NCBI GenBank assembly: GCA_036227345.1
Contig: CP109468.1
Span: 4,774,001 to 4,838,000 of the forward strand
DNA from: Streptomyces sp. NBC_01463
GTDB taxonomy: Bacteria; Actinomycetota; Actinomycetes; Streptomycetales; Streptomycetaceae
Direction: 5' to 3'
Length of the DNA: 64,000 bases
The stretch's first letter is position 1, and each line of letters opens with the position of its first letter. Below are positions 45,070 through 54,498 of this stretch, piece after piece. Made by a program: the position numbers and the translations under genes. The notes under the pieces are model-generated. The model had not been told where the DNA came from. It did not search any database and saw nothing but the letters and a program-made list of their open reading frames with translations.

Positions 45070-46113
45070 ATGGAGCATGAGGTGTTCGTTCCGGTTCCGG
45101 TCCCGGCCCTTCGGCGGACGCTGGGCGATCCTGCCCGGGTCGCGCGCTGTGTGCCGGGCCTTCAGCGGGACGCCGACGCGTCCGCGGGCCCGCTGGCCGG
45201 CCGGCTCAAGGTCCGGGCCGGTGGCCACACCATCACCTACCGGGGTGCGCTCCGGCTCACACCGCTGCCGGAACCCCCCGAGGGGGACGCCGCCTACGGC
45301 CTCTCCGTGTCGGGCGAGGGTGTGGAGGCGCGCGGCAGCGGAGCCGCGAAGCTCGCCCTGACCGTCCGGCTGACGGAGCGCGACGGCGGTACGGCGATCG
45401 CCTTCGACGGCACGGTCAGCGGTGACGGGCGGCTGCTGGAGCTGGACCCGGCGGCCGCGCTGTCCACGGCCCACCGCCTGCTGGACCGGTTCGCGCAGCA
45501 ACTGGTGACGGAGTCCCTCGCCGGGCACGAGGAGGCGGACGGGACGGTGCCGGACGGGACCGTGCCGGACGACGCCGGTTCGGGCGAGGTCACGTCGGAC
45601 GAGGCCGTGCCGGACGAGGCCGTACCGGAAGCGGAGCAGCCGGCCGCGGCCGCTGCGGCCGTCGTCGCCGCCGATGAGCAGGCGGTCGGGGAAGCGGTGG
45701 AGCAGGCCCTTGAGGAGGCCGCCGAGGAGGCGGACACCTCGGGTTCCGGCACCCCGTCGGCGGAGACTCCGCCCACGGACGACGCCTCCGCCGACGAGGC
45801 ACCGGCCGGGGAGCAGCCGTCGGAGTCCTCCGTCTTCGACACCCCGGTGCCGCCCTCGGCGCTCGACCCGGTGGCCGGGATCGAGTTCACCGTCCCGGAC
45901 GGTCCGCCGGCCGAGGCCGCGCACGCCCGGCGCACCATGATCGGGCGCAGTGCGGAGGAGGTCGACCACGCCCCGCCGCGCGGCCGGTACGCCCCCGTGC
46001 CGTCGCCCGATTCGACGGGAGCGGGCGCCACGCTCCGCTGGGTGGCCCCCGCGGCCGCGCTCGCCCTCGCCTCCGCTGTGGTGGTGGGCCGGGCGCTGCG
46101 GCGCCGGAGGTAG
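45070..46113 (+). CDS. SRPBCC (CoxG-like) protein with C-terminal membrane anchor
   Basis: 347 residues. Residues 1-~155 follow the SRPBCC/CoxG pattern (MEHEVFVPVPVPALRRTLGDPARVARCVPGL, GGHTITYRGALRL, STAHRLLDRFAQQLV). The middle is a long acidic disordered linker with repeats of VPDG/VPDEAVPD and EEAAEEAD. It ends with a single hydrophobic helix (APAAALALASAVVVG) and RRRR. CoxG-type proteins attach maturation factors to the membrane, but no CO-dehydrogenase genes are nearby here. Confidence 0.75.
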   Translation: MEHEVFVPVPVPALRRTLGDPARVARCVPGLQRDADASAGPLAGRLKVRAGGHTITYRGALRLTPLPEPPEGDAAYGLSVSGEGVEARGSGAAKLALTVRLTERDGGTAIAFDGTVSGDGRLLELDPAAALSTAHRLLDRFAQQLVTESLAGHEEADGTVPDGTVPDDAGSGEVTSDEAVPDEAVPEAEQPAAAAAAVVAADEQAVGEAVEQALEEAAEEADTSGSGTPSAETPPTDDASADEAPAGEQPSESSVFDTPVPPSALDPVAGIEFTVPDGPPAEAAHARRTMIGRSAEEVDHAPPRGRYAPVPSPDSTGAGATLRWVAPAAALALASAVVVGRALRRRR

Positions 46114-46134
46114 CCGCGCCAGTAGGGTCGTCGT

Positions 46135-46929
46135 GTGAGCAGCAGCGAGAAGGACGTCCGGCTGTCCGTCGGCGACGCAGAGTTGACCGTGAATCCCGCC
46201 AACGGCTGCCGTATCAGCAGCCTGCTGATCGGCGGCACCGAACTGCTGCGGCAGGGGGAGCGGTACGGCTGCTTCCCGATGGTGCCGTGGTGCGGGCGGA
46301 CCGAGAACGGGCAGTTCCACAACGGTGGTGTGCTGCATCAGCTGCCGCTGACCGCCCCGCCGCACGCCATCCACGGCACGGGCCGTGACACGGCCTGGCG
46401 CACCGCGCGCGAGAGCACGACGGAAGCGGCGTTCTACTACGACCTGACCGACCCGTGGCCGTACCCGGGGCGGGTGACGCAGACCTTCGAGCTGACCGAG
46501 TCCTCGCTGACGGCGGCCTTCGGCATCGAGACGTACGGCGACTCCTTCCCGGCCCAGGCGGGCTGGCACCCCTGGTTCCGGCGCAACCTCGGCGGCGAGG
46601 ACGTCCGGATCGGCTTCGACGCCGCATGGCAGGAGGAGCGGGGCGAGAACCACCTCCCGACCGGCCGCCGGATCCCGCCCCTGGCCGGGCCGTGGGACGA
46701 CTGCTTCGGGATGCCCGACGGCGTCGATGTGACCCTCACCTGGCCGGGACAGCTGGAGCTGACCGTGAAGAGCCGGACCGAGTGGGTCGTGGTCTACGAC
46801 GAGCAGGACGAGGCGGTCTGCGTGGAACCGCAGTCGGGCCCGCCGAACGGGCTGAACACCGCGCCCCGCTACGTCACCCCGATCGAGCCCCTGGAGATCG
46901 CGATGACGTGGAGCTGGCGCAGCCTCTGA
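46135..46929 (+). CDS. Aldose 1-epimerase family protein
   Basis: 264 residues, GTG start 22 nt after the previous gene. Galactose-mutarotase fold: NPANGCRISSLLIGGTELL, MVPWCGRTENGQFHNGG, HAIHGTGRD (catalytic His region), QAGWHPWFRRNL (second catalytic His), CVEPQSGPPNGLN (catalytic Glu). Interconverts alpha and beta hexoses or hexose-6-phosphates. Next to pyrE with a 45-bp gap. Confidence 0.88.
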   Translation: MSSSEKDVRLSVGDAELTVNPANGCRISSLLIGGTELLRQGERYGCFPMVPWCGRTENGQFHNGGVLHQLPLTAPPHAIHGTGRDTAWRTARESTTEAAFYYDLTDPWPYPGRVTQTFELTESSLTAAFGIETYGDSFPAQAGWHPWFRRNLGGEDVRIGFDAAWQEERGENHLPTGRRIPPLAGPWDDCFGMPDGVDVTLTWPGQLELTVKSRTEWVVVYDEQDEAVCVEPQSGPPNGLNTAPRYVTPIEPLEIAMTWSWRSL

Positions 46930-46974
46930 GTGCGGGGCGCACGGTGCGCCACCGGGCGGCCTATCCTCGTAGCC

Positions 46975-47514
46975 ATGACTGACGTACGTGCTGAGCTGTT
47001 GCAGCAGATCAAGGACAAGGCCGTGGTTCACGGCAAGGTGACGCTCTCCTCCGGCCTCGAGGCCGACTGGTACATCGATCTGCGCCGCATCACGCTGGAC
47101 GGCAAGGCCGCTCCGATGGTCGGTCAGGTCATGCTCGACGCGACCGCGGAGCTCGACTACGACTGCGTGGGCGGGCTGACGCTGGGTGCCGACCCGGTCG
47201 CCACCTCGATGCTGCACGCCTCCGCCGCCCGCGGCCAGGAGCTGGACGCGTTCGTGGTGCGCAAGGCGCAGAAGGCGCACGGTATGCAGCGCCGGATCGA
47301 GGGCACGGACGTCAAGGGCCGTCGCTGCCTGGTCGTCGAGGACACCTCGACGACCGGCGGCTCGCCCCTGACCGCCGTCGAGGCGGTGCGTGAGGCGGGC
47401 GGCGAGGTCGTCGCCGTCGCCGTGATCGTGGAGCGGGGTGCCGCTCCGGCCGTCGCAGAGGCCGGCCTCCCGTATGTCCACGTCTACTCGGTCCCGGACC
47501 TCGACCTGTCCTGA
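46975..47514 (+). CDS. pyrE: Orotate phosphoribosyltransferase
   Basis: 179 residues from the ATG at 46975 (MTDVRAELL), with homology starting there. Makes OMP from orotate and PRPP in pyrimidine synthesis. Motifs: VTLSSGLEADWYIDLRRITL, GGLTLGADPVATSML, FVVRKAQKAHGMQRRIEG (catalytic Lys loop) and the PRPP motif CLVVEDTSTTGGS. Followed by a long palindrome and fba. Confidence 0.93.
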   Translation: MTDVRAELLQQIKDKAVVHGKVTLSSGLEADWYIDLRRITLDGKAAPMVGQVMLDATAELDYDCVGGLTLGADPVATSMLHASAARGQELDAFVVRKAQKAHGMQRRIEGTDVKGRRCLVVEDTSTTGGSPLTAVEAVREAGGEVVAVAVIVERGAAPAVAEAGLPYVHVYSVPDLDLS

Positions 47515-47560
47515 CGGCGGTGCGGTCGCTCCGGGAACGGCTCTGACCTGCGGTTTCCCT

Positions 47561-47598
47561 CAAGGGGGGTCGGTTTCACGTGAAACCGACCCCCCTTG
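47561..47598. promoter_or_regulatory. parS: parS-like ParB site in a 38-bp perfect palindrome
   Basis: The core GTTTCACGTGAAAC (47573-47586) equals the Streptomyces parS core; the flanking bases are G and C rather than T and A. The symmetry continues through GACC and six C/G on each side, giving a perfect 38-bp palindrome that may also end pyrE transcription. parS sites cluster around oriC in Streptomyces, so the window lies near the origin. Confidence 0.85.
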
Positions 47599-47747
47599 TC
47601 GTATCCGCGCGGCGGGAGCCCGGGAACGCTGGGGAGGTACACCGGGTGGAGCCGGGACGAGAGTCTGGGAAGATGGGGGCGACGATGACGTCGCCCCCAG
47701 GTCAGGGAACCAGCAACGCACACCCGCACATCCCAAGGAGCGGACAG

Positions 47748-48770
47748 ATGCCCATCGCAACCCCCGAGGTCTACGCCGAGATGCTCGACCGGGCGAAGGC
47801 AGGCAAGTTCGCCTACCCGGCCATCAATGTGACGTCGACGCAGACCCTGCACGCTGCGCTGCGCGGTTTCGCTGAGGCCGAGAGCGACGGCATCGTCCAG
47901 ATCTCCACCGGTGGGGCGGAGTTCCTGGGCGGCCAGTACAACAAGGACATGGTCACGGGCGCCGTCGCCCTGGCCGAGTTCGCGCACATCGTCGCCGCCA
48001 AGTACGACATCACGGTCGCGCTGCACACCGACCACTGCCCCAAGGACAAGCTGGACACGTACGTCCGTCCGCTGATCGAGGTCTCCGCGGAGCGCGTCGC
48101 CAAGGGTCTGAACCCGCTGTTCCAGTCCCACATGTGGGACGGCTCGGCCGAGACGCTGGCCGACAACCTGGCCATCGGCCAGGAGCTGCTGGCCAAGGCC
48201 GCCGCCGCCAAGATCATCCTTGAGGTCGAGATCACCCCGACCGGTGGCGAGGAGGACGGCGTCACCCACGAGATCAACGACGAGCTCTACACGACCGTCG
48301 ACGACGCGCTGCGCACCGCCGAGGCGCTCGGCCTGGGCGAGAAGGGCCGCTACCTGCTGGCCGCGTCCTTCGGCAACGTGCACGGCGTCTACAAGCCGGG
48401 GAACGTCGTCCTGCGTCCCGAGCTCCTCAAGGACCTCCAGGAGGGTGTCGCCGCCAAGTACGGCCAGGCGTCCCCGTTCGACTTCGTCTTCCACGGCGGC
48501 TCCGGCTCCACCGCCGAGGAGATCGCCACCGCGCTGGAGAACGGCGTCGTGAAGATGAACCTCGACACCGACACCCAGTACGCCTTCACCCGCCCGATCG
48601 TGGACCACGTGTTCCGCAACTACGACGGCGTGCTGAAGGTCGACGGCGAGGTCGGCAACAAGAAGGTCTACGACCCGCGCAGCTGGGGCAAGTCCGCCGA
48701 GGGCGGCATGGCCAAGCGTGTCACGGAGGCCTGCGCCAACCTGCGGTCCACCGGCACCAAGCTGAAGTAA
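47748..48770 (+). CDS. fba: Class II fructose-bisphosphate aldolase
   Basis: 340 residues from the ATG at 47748 (AAGGAG 8 nt upstream). Cleaves fructose 1,6-bisphosphate in glycolysis. Class IIa zinc ligands in HTDHCPKD (His), EVEITPTGGEEDG (Glu), GNVHGVYKPGN (His) and FHGGSGS (His); substrate loop KMNLDTDTQYAFTRP. Length as in other actinobacteria. A hairpin at 48792-48827 follows. Confidence 0.97.
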   Translation: MPIATPEVYAEMLDRAKAGKFAYPAINVTSTQTLHAALRGFAEAESDGIVQISTGGAEFLGGQYNKDMVTGAVALAEFAHIVAAKYDITVALHTDHCPKDKLDTYVRPLIEVSAERVAKGLNPLFQSHMWDGSAETLADNLAIGQELLAKAAAAKIILEVEITPTGGEEDGVTHEINDELYTTVDDALRTAEALGLGEKGRYLLAASFGNVHGVYKPGNVVLRPELLKDLQEGVAAKYGQASPFDFVFHGGSGSTAEEIATALENGVVKMNLDTDTQYAFTRPIVDHVFRNYDGVLKVDGEVGNKKVYDPRSWGKSAEGGMAKRVTEACANLRSTGTKLK

Positions 48771-48791
48771 CTCCGTCCGTACGGATGTCTG

Positions 48792-48827
48792 CGTGGGCCC
48801 GGTACCCCTTGGGGTGCCGGGCCCACG
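48792..48827 (+). terminator. fba terminator hairpin
   Basis: CGTGGGCCCGG (48792-48802) pairs with CCGGGCCCACG (48817-48827); the inner TACCCC/GGGGTG extends the stem. Confidence 0.8.
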
Positions 48828-48867
48828 GCATGTCCGTGCCCCGCCCGCACGAGATGAAGGAACAGCT

Positions 48868-50034
48868 GTGAGCACCACCTACGACTTCGACACCGTCATC
48901 GACCGCCGCGGCACCTGGTGCGTGCAGTGGGACGGGGTCGCGGACCGGTTCGGCGTGGACGGACTGCTGCCGTTCACCATCTCGGACATGGACTTCGCGA
49001 CGGCCCCCGAGGTGCTGACCGCGCTGCGGGCCCGGCTCGACCACGGCGTTTTCGGCTACACGGACTGGCGGCACGACGACTTCCGCGGGGCGGTGGCCCA
49101 CTGGTTCGCGACCCGGTACGGCACCACGATCGACACCGGCCGGCTGGTGTACGGGCCCTCGGTGCTCAGCCAGTTCTCGCAGCTGCTCCAGATGTGGACG
49201 GCCGAGGGCGACGGCGTGGTCCTGCACACCCCGACGTACGACGGCTTCCGCAAGGCGATCACCGGCCTCGGACGGGAGCTGCGGGGCGTGCCGCTGGGGG
49301 ACACGGACGCGCTGGAGCGGGAGCTCGCGCGGGAGGACAGCAGGGTCCTCGTGGTCTGCTCGCCGCACAACCCGTCCGGGCGGGTGTGGACGGAGCCGGA
49401 GCTCGCGGAGATGGCGTCGCTCGCCGCGCGGCATGGGGTCGCCGTGATCAGCGACGAGATCCACGCCGACTTCGTGCACGACGGGCGGGCGCACGTGCCG
49501 TGGACGCGGGTGGGGGGTGACGGGCGCTATGCGCTGATCACCTCCGCCTCGAAGTCGTTCAACTTCCCGGCGCTGACCGGTTCGTACGGGATCATCGGCC
49601 GGGCCGAGGACCGGACGGAGTACCTGCGCCGGATGGAGACCGCGGAGGGTCTCGCCTCCCCGGCGGTCCTCTCGCTGACCGCGCACATCGCGGCGTACCG
49701 GGAGGGCGGGGCATGGCTGGACGCGGTGCGTGAGTACGTCGCCGGGAACCTGGCGCTGGTCGCGGAGCGGCTGAACGCGGCGTTCCCCGAGCTGGGGTGG
49801 GAGCCGCCGCAGGCCGGGTACCTGGCGTGGATCGACGTGCGCAGGGCGGGTGTCGCGGACGACGAGGCGCTCCAGCGGGTGCTGATCGAGCGGGAGCGGG
49901 TCGCGGTGATGCCGGGGGGTGTGTACGGGGCGGAGGGCTTCGTGCGGCTCAACGTGGGGTGTGCGCGGAGCAAGGTGGTGGCGGGGGTGGAGGCGTTGAT
50001 CCGGGGCGTGGAGGCGGTGCGGGGCGCGGCGTAG
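48868..50034 (+). CDS. MalY/PatB-type cystathionine beta-lyase
   Basis: 388 residues from GTG 48868 (ATGAAGGAA upstream). Aspartate-aminotransferase fold; MalY/PatB signature LPFTISDMDFATAP near the N-terminus, FGYTDWRHDDFRGAVAHWF, VVCSPHNPSGRVW, SDEIHADFVHDG, the PLP lysine in SASKSFNFPAL, and GYLAWIDVR. Splits cystathionine to homocysteine, ammonia and pyruvate; the family also has regulatory members. Single gene between terminator and the MFS gene. Confidence 0.88.
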   Translation: MSTTYDFDTVIDRRGTWCVQWDGVADRFGVDGLLPFTISDMDFATAPEVLTALRARLDHGVFGYTDWRHDDFRGAVAHWFATRYGTTIDTGRLVYGPSVLSQFSQLLQMWTAEGDGVVLHTPTYDGFRKAITGLGRELRGVPLGDTDALERELAREDSRVLVVCSPHNPSGRVWTEPELAEMASLAARHGVAVISDEIHADFVHDGRAHVPWTRVGGDGRYALITSASKSFNFPALTGSYGIIGRAEDRTEYLRRMETAEGLASPAVLSLTAHIAAYREGGAWLDAVREYVAGNLALVAERLNAAFPELGWEPPQAGYLAWIDVRRAGVADDEALQRVLIERERVAVMPGGVYGAEGFVRLNVGCARSKVVAGVEALIRGVEAVRGAA

Positions 50035-50086
50035 CCGCGGGGTGGTGGGGTGGTGGTGCGGTGCGGGCAGTGTGGGGTGCGGCCGG

Positions 50087-50152
50087 TTTCGGGGGCGCTG
50101 CCCCCGGACCCCCGCTCCTCAATCGCCGGAGGGGCTTGATTTTTGAAGTGGG
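50087..50152. repeat. Streptomyces dispersed intergenic repeat
   Basis: Contains GGGGGCGCTGCCCCCGGACC, CCCGCTCCTCAATCGCCGG and AGGGGCTTGATTTTTGAAG. I recall near-identical strings in many Streptomyces intergenic regions. It folds into at least one GC stem (GGGGGC / GCCCCC). Confidence 0.6.
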
Positions 50153-50210
50153 CGGCAGGGGTTCAGTGTGCCGGGTGGCCCTTCCGGGGTGGGGCGTTGA
50201 TGCTGGGGCC

Positions 50211-51737
50211 ATGGCGGAGAGATCAGCTGACCCCGGTGGCCTTCGTGTCGCCTCGACCGCCGGGCGCTGGGTCGTCCTCACGACCGTGCTCGGGTCGAGC
50301 ATGGCCATGCTCGACTCCACCGTCATCAACGTCGCCCTGCCCCGCATCGGCGAGGACCTCGGCACCGGCATGGCCGCGCTCCAGTGGACCGTCAACGCCT
50401 ACATGCTGACCCTCGCCGGGCTGATCCTCCTCGGGGGAGCGCTCGGTGACCGGTACGGGCGGCGGCGGGTCTTCGTCACCGGGGTGGTGTGGTTCGCCGC
50501 CGCCTCGCTGCTCTGCGGGCTCGCGCCCGACGCCACCGTGCTGATCGCCGCCCGCGCCCTCCAGGGCATCGGCGGCGCGCTGCTCACGCCGGGGTCGCTG
50601 GCCCTGATCCAGGCGAGTTTCCATCCGGACGACCGGGCCCGGGCGGTCGGCCTGTGGTCGGGGTTCGGCGGGGTCGGTGCCGCCGTCGGGCCGTTCGTGG
50701 GCGGCTGGCTCGTCGACGGGCCCGGCTGGCGGTGGGTGTTCCTGCTCAACCTGCCGGTCGCGGCGATCTGCGTGCCCGTCGCCCTGCGCCACGTACCGGA
50801 GTCCCGGGACCCGCACGCGCACGGACGCTTCGACGTCCTGGGGGCCGTGCTCGGTGCGCTCTCGCTCGCGCTGGTGACGTATGCGCTGATCGAGGCGCCG
50901 GGGCAGGGCGCATCGGCGGTCGTGATCGGGGCTGCGGTGGGCGGGGTGCTGCTCGGGGCCGCGTTCGTCCAGGTCGAGCGGCGGCGGCCGGACCCCATGC
51001 TGCCGCCGTCGGTCTTCGCGTCCCGGCAGTTCACCGCCGTCAACCTCGTCACCCTCTGCGTCTACGCGGCACTCGGCGGCTTCTTCTTCCTTTCCGCGAT
51101 CCAGCTCCAGGTCGTGGCGGGGTACTCCGCGCTCGGGGCGGGTACCGCCCTGCTGCCGACCACCGTCCTGATGCTGCTGTTCTCGGCCAGGTCAGGTGAG
51201 CTGGGGCAGCGCATCGGGCCCCGGATCCCGCTCACCGCCGGTCCGCTGATCGCCGCCACGGGCATGCTGCTGATGCTGCGCGTCGGGCCGGGGTCGAACA
51301 CCGTCTCCGGGTACCTCACCGACGTCCTCCCGGCCGTCGCCGTCCTCGGCGTCGGGCTGGTCACCCTCGTGGCGCCCCTCACCGCGACCGTCCTGGCCTC
51401 CGTGGACACCGCCCGGGCCGGTCTCGCCAGCGGGATCAACAACGCCGCCGCCCGTGCCGCCGGGCTGATCGCGGTCGCCGCCCTGCCGCTGCTCGCCGGG
51501 ATGGGACCGGAGGCCTACCGGGACGCCGGGGAGTTCGCCGCGACCTTCCGGCGCGCCATGCCGATGTGCGCCGGGCTGCTGGCGGCCGGCGCCGTCATCG
51601 CCTGGGCGACCGTCCGGACACCCCCGGCCGCCGTACAGGACACCGCACGCCCCGAGTGCACCGTGAACTGCGGCGTCACCAGCCCCCCGCTGGAGCCCGC
51701 GCCCGGAACCGCCCGACCGGCCGGTACCCCCGAGTAG
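50211..51737 (+). CDS. MFS drug exporter (DHA2, 14 TM)
   Basis: 508 residues from the ATG at 50211. EmrB/QacA layout with about 14 membrane helices. Motif C-like and A motifs: SMAMLDSTVINVALPRIGEDL (TM1), GALGDRYGRRRVF (motif A), RALQGIGGALLTPGSLALI, VGPFVGGWLVDGPGWRWVF. C-terminal tail polar. Proton-driven efflux of drugs or an own metabolite. No regulator next to it, so the substrate cannot be guessed. Confidence 0.9.
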   Translation: MAERSADPGGLRVASTAGRWVVLTTVLGSSMAMLDSTVINVALPRIGEDLGTGMAALQWTVNAYMLTLAGLILLGGALGDRYGRRRVFVTGVVWFAAASLLCGLAPDATVLIAARALQGIGGALLTPGSLALIQASFHPDDRARAVGLWSGFGGVGAAVGPFVGGWLVDGPGWRWVFLLNLPVAAICVPVALRHVPESRDPHAHGRFDVLGAVLGALSLALVTYALIEAPGQGASAVVIGAAVGGVLLGAAFVQVERRRPDPMLPPSVFASRQFTAVNLVTLCVYAALGGFFFLSAIQLQVVAGYSALGAGTALLPTTVLMLLFSARSGELGQRIGPRIPLTAGPLIAATGMLLMLRVGPGSNTVSGYLTDVLPAVAVLGVGLVTLVAPLTATVLASVDTARAGLASGINNAAARAAGLIAVAALPLLAGMGPEAYRDAGEFAATFRRAMPMCAGLLAAGAVIAWATVRTPPAAVQDTARPECTVNCGVTSPPLEPAPGTARPAGTPE

Positions 51738-51793
51738 TGCTTTGTGCGCACCGGGTGCCCCGGGCGGCGCCCGTGCCAGGCACACTGGAACCC

Positions 51794-52207
51794 ATGTCGA
51801 TCCACGAGAACCTGCTCGGGGGCCCTGCCCCGACCCACCTGCCCGACGACCCGGGGCCGCGCGAACTGCTCGCGGCGGACGTCGCGCCCGCCGACGTCGC
51901 GGCGAAGTACCCGACCTCCTCCCTGGCCTGGGCGCAGCTCGCCGACGAGGCGTTCGAGGGCGGCCGGGTCATCGAGTCGTACGCGTACGCCCGCACCGGC
52001 TACCACCGCGGCCTGGACGCGCTGCGCCGGGCCGGCTGGAAGGGCCACGGCCCCGTACCGTTCGAGCACGAGCCGAACCGCGGCTTCCTGCGCGCCCTGC
52101 ACGCCCTCGCGCGCGCCGCGCAGTCGATCGGCGAGCAGGAGGAGTATGAGCGCTGCTCGACCTTCCTCCGCGACTCCTCGCCGACCGCCGCCGAGACCCT
52201 CGGCTAG
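51794..52207 (+). CDS. DUF3151 domain protein
   Basis: 137 residues from the ATG at 51794 (MSIHENLLGGPAPTHLPDD). Reads AAKYPTSSLAWAQLADEAFEGGRVIESYAYARTGYHRGLDALRRAGWKGHGPVPF and ARAAQSIGEQEEYERCSTFLRDS: TPR-like helices of the actinobacterial DUF3151 family. No function known. A GC hairpin around 52216-52270 (CCGCGGACG / CGTCCGCGG) follows. Confidence 0.88.
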   Translation: MSIHENLLGGPAPTHLPDDPGPRELLAADVAPADVAAKYPTSSLAWAQLADEAFEGGRVIESYAYARTGYHRGLDALRRAGWKGHGPVPFEHEPNRGFLRALHALARAAQSIGEQEEYERCSTFLRDSSPTAAETLG

Positions 52208-52365
52208 CCGACCCGTACTCCTGCCGGCCCCGCGGACGATCACCGTCCGCGGGGCCGCTGCCGTTCGCGGGAGAGGTCGTTAGGATGCGGGCAGGGGACC
52301 GGAGCTCCACCACCTGACCGGTGGGGGCGGACCGCTACCCGGAAGCTCGTGTCGAGGAGACAGCG

Positions 52366-53214
52366 ATGTCGACGATTCACCCCGACCCCGAAGCCACCGG
52401 TGCGCAGACCCCGCACCTCGACTTCGCGGGAACGACTCCGTACGAGGACTACGTCCAGGCGGATGTCCTGACCCACCTCCAGCACCTCCGCTCGGACGAC
52501 CCCGGCGAGATGGTCTTCCTGGTCACCACCCAGGTCATGGAGCTGTGGTTCACCGTCATCGTCCATGAGTGGGAGACCGCCGCGCACGCCCTGCGCGAGG
52601 ACCGGCTGTCCGTCGCGCGTGACGCGCTGAAGCGGTCCGTGCGGGAGCTGGAGGCGCTGAACGCGTCCTGGACGCCACTCGCCCAGCTCACGCCCGCCCA
52701 GTTCAACTCCTACCGGTCCGCGCTCGGCGAGGGTTCCGGATTCCAGTCGGCGATGTACCGGCGGATGGAGTTCCTGCTCGGCGACAAGTCCGCGTCCATG
52801 CTCGTGCCGCACCGGGGCGCGCCCCGGGTGCACGCGGAGCTGGAGAAGGCGCTCGGCGAACCGGGTCTCTACGACGAGACGCTCGCTCTGCTCGCCCGCC
52901 GCGGCCACGCGATCCCGGCCGCCGTGCTCGGCCGCGACCTCACCCAGAAGTACGAGCCGTCGCCCGAGGTCGAGGCCGTCTGGGCGGAGATATACGCCAA
53001 CCAGGACCAGCACGACGAGCTGGTCCGGCTCGGCGAGGCGCTCACCGACGTCGGCGAGCTCGTGTGGCGCTGGCGCAACGACCACCTCGTCGCCACCCGG
53101 CGGGCCATGGGCTCCAAGACCGGCACGGGCGGCTCCGCCGGTGTGGCCTGGCTGGAGAAGCGCGCCACGAAGAACGTGTTCCCCGAGCTCTGGACGGCCC
53201 GCAGCCATGTCTGA
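52366..53214 (+). CDS. kynA: Tryptophan 2,3-dioxygenase
   Basis: 282 residues from the ATG at 52366 (GAGGAGAC upstream). Oxidises L-tryptophan to N-formylkynurenine with haem. Family strings: TTPYEDYVQADVLTHLQ, FLVTTQVMELWFTVIVHEW (active-site helix with distal His), QFNSYRSALGEGSGFQSAMYR, and RWRNDHLVATRRAMGSKTGTGGSAGVAWL with the proximal-ligand His in the NDHL string. The kynureninase start overlaps its stop by 8 nt. Confidence 0.95.
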   Translation: MSTIHPDPEATGAQTPHLDFAGTTPYEDYVQADVLTHLQHLRSDDPGEMVFLVTTQVMELWFTVIVHEWETAAHALREDRLSVARDALKRSVRELEALNASWTPLAQLTPAQFNSYRSALGEGSGFQSAMYRRMEFLLGDKSASMLVPHRGAPRVHAELEKALGEPGLYDETLALLARRGHAIPAAVLGRDLTQKYEPSPEVEAVWAEIYANQDQHDELVRLGEALTDVGELVWRWRNDHLVATRRAMGSKTGTGGSAGVAWLEKRATKNVFPELWTARSHV

Positions 53215-54403
53215 CCTCCAGGAGCGCGCACAGGCGCTCGACCTCGCCGACGAACTGGCTCCGCGGCGCGCGCTGTTCACCCTCGACGACACCGTCTACC
53301 TGGACGGCAACTCGCTGGGCGCCCTGCCCCGCCATGTGCCCGCCCGGCTGCAGGAGGTCCTCACCCGCGAGTGGGGCGAGCTGCGCATCCGGTCCTGGGA
53401 CGAGAGCGGCTGGTGGACGGCGCCGGAACGGATCGGCGACCGCATCGCCCCGCTCGTCGGGGCGGCCGCGGGACAGATCGTCGTCGGTGACTCGACGAGC
53501 GTGAACGTCTTCAAGGCCGTCGTCGCCGCGAGCCGGCTGGCGCCCGGGGGCCGCGACGAGATCCTGGTCGACGCCGCCACGTTCCCCACCGACGGGTACA
53601 TCGCCGAGTCGGCGGCCCGGATGACCGGCCACCGGATCGTCCCGGTCGCCCCCGCCGACGTGCCGGACGCCCTCGGGCCGCGTACCGCCGCCGTCCTGCT
53701 CAACCACGTCGACTTCCGCACCGGCCGGCTCCACGACCTGCCCGGCCTCACCGCCGCGGTGCACGCCGCGGGCGCGGTCGCGGTGTGGGACCTGTGCCAC
53801 AGCGCGGGCGCGCTGCCCGTCGGCCTGGACGCGCACGGTGTGGACCTGGCCGTCGGCTGCACGTACAAGTACCTCAACGGCGGCCCCGGTTCGCCCGCCT
53901 ACCTGTACGTCGCCGAGCGCCACCAGGCGGCCTTCGACTCGCCCCTGCCGGGGTGGACGTCGCATGCCGACCCGTTCGCGATGACCCCCGGGTACGCGCC
54001 CGCGGACGGTGCCGTACGGGGCCGGGTCGGGACGCCCGACATCCTGTCCATGCTGGCCCTGGAGGCGTCCCTCGATGTCTGGGACGGGGTCGGGATCGAG
54101 TCCGTGCGGGCCAAGTCCCTGGCGCTGACGGATTTCTTCCTTGAGTGTGTCGCCGCGTACGCCCCCGAGGGCCGGGTCGCCTCCGTCACCCCGGCGGCCC
54201 ACGCCGAACGCGGCAGCCAGGTTGCGCTGCGGTGCGCGGACGCCGCACCCGTGATGAGCGCGCTCATCGAGCGCGGCGTCGTCGGCGACCTGCGCCGGCC
54301 GGATGTGCTGCGGTTCGGCTTCACACCGCTGTACGTGGGGTTCGCCGACGCGGAACGCGCGGCGCGGGTCCTCGCGGACGTGCTGGCCGGTCCGGCGGCG
54401 TAG
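53207..54403 (+). CDS. kynU: Kynureninase
   Basis: 398 residues from the ATG at 53207 overlapping the dioxygenase gene. PLP enzyme cutting kynurenine to anthranilate and alanine. Features: LDGNSLGALPRHVPARLQEVL, WWTAPERIGDRIAPLVGAAAGQIVVGDSTSVNVFK, DLCHSAGALPVGLD, PLP lysine in VGCTYKYLNGGPGSPAYLYV, GWTSHADPF, GTPDILSMLALEASLD. Anthranilate can feed degradation or secondary metabolites. Confidence 0.95.
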   Translation: MSDLQERAQALDLADELAPRRALFTLDDTVYLDGNSLGALPRHVPARLQEVLTREWGELRIRSWDESGWWTAPERIGDRIAPLVGAAAGQIVVGDSTSVNVFKAVVAASRLAPGGRDEILVDAATFPTDGYIAESAARMTGHRIVPVAPADVPDALGPRTAAVLLNHVDFRTGRLHDLPGLTAAVHAAGAVAVWDLCHSAGALPVGLDAHGVDLAVGCTYKYLNGGPGSPAYLYVAERHQAAFDSPLPGWTSHADPFAMTPGYAPADGAVRGRVGTPDILSMLALEASLDVWDGVGIESVRAKSLALTDFFLECVAAYAPEGRVASVTPAAHAERGSQVALRCADAAPVMSALIERGVVGDLRRPDVLRFGFTPLYVGFADAERAARVLADVLAGPAA

Positions 54404-54498
54404 GCTGCCGGGTCAGTCCGGCGACCGGCTCGCCCCGGTCGCCGGACGGCAGCACCGGGCCGCGGCAGCGACGGGCGACGACCAGGGGGTGGCACCGG

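Noticed and set aside
44710..47481. 923-codon minus-strand frame across speE-pyrE
   Set aside because: Antisense to four well-supported genes; Arg/Gly-rich nonsense composition.
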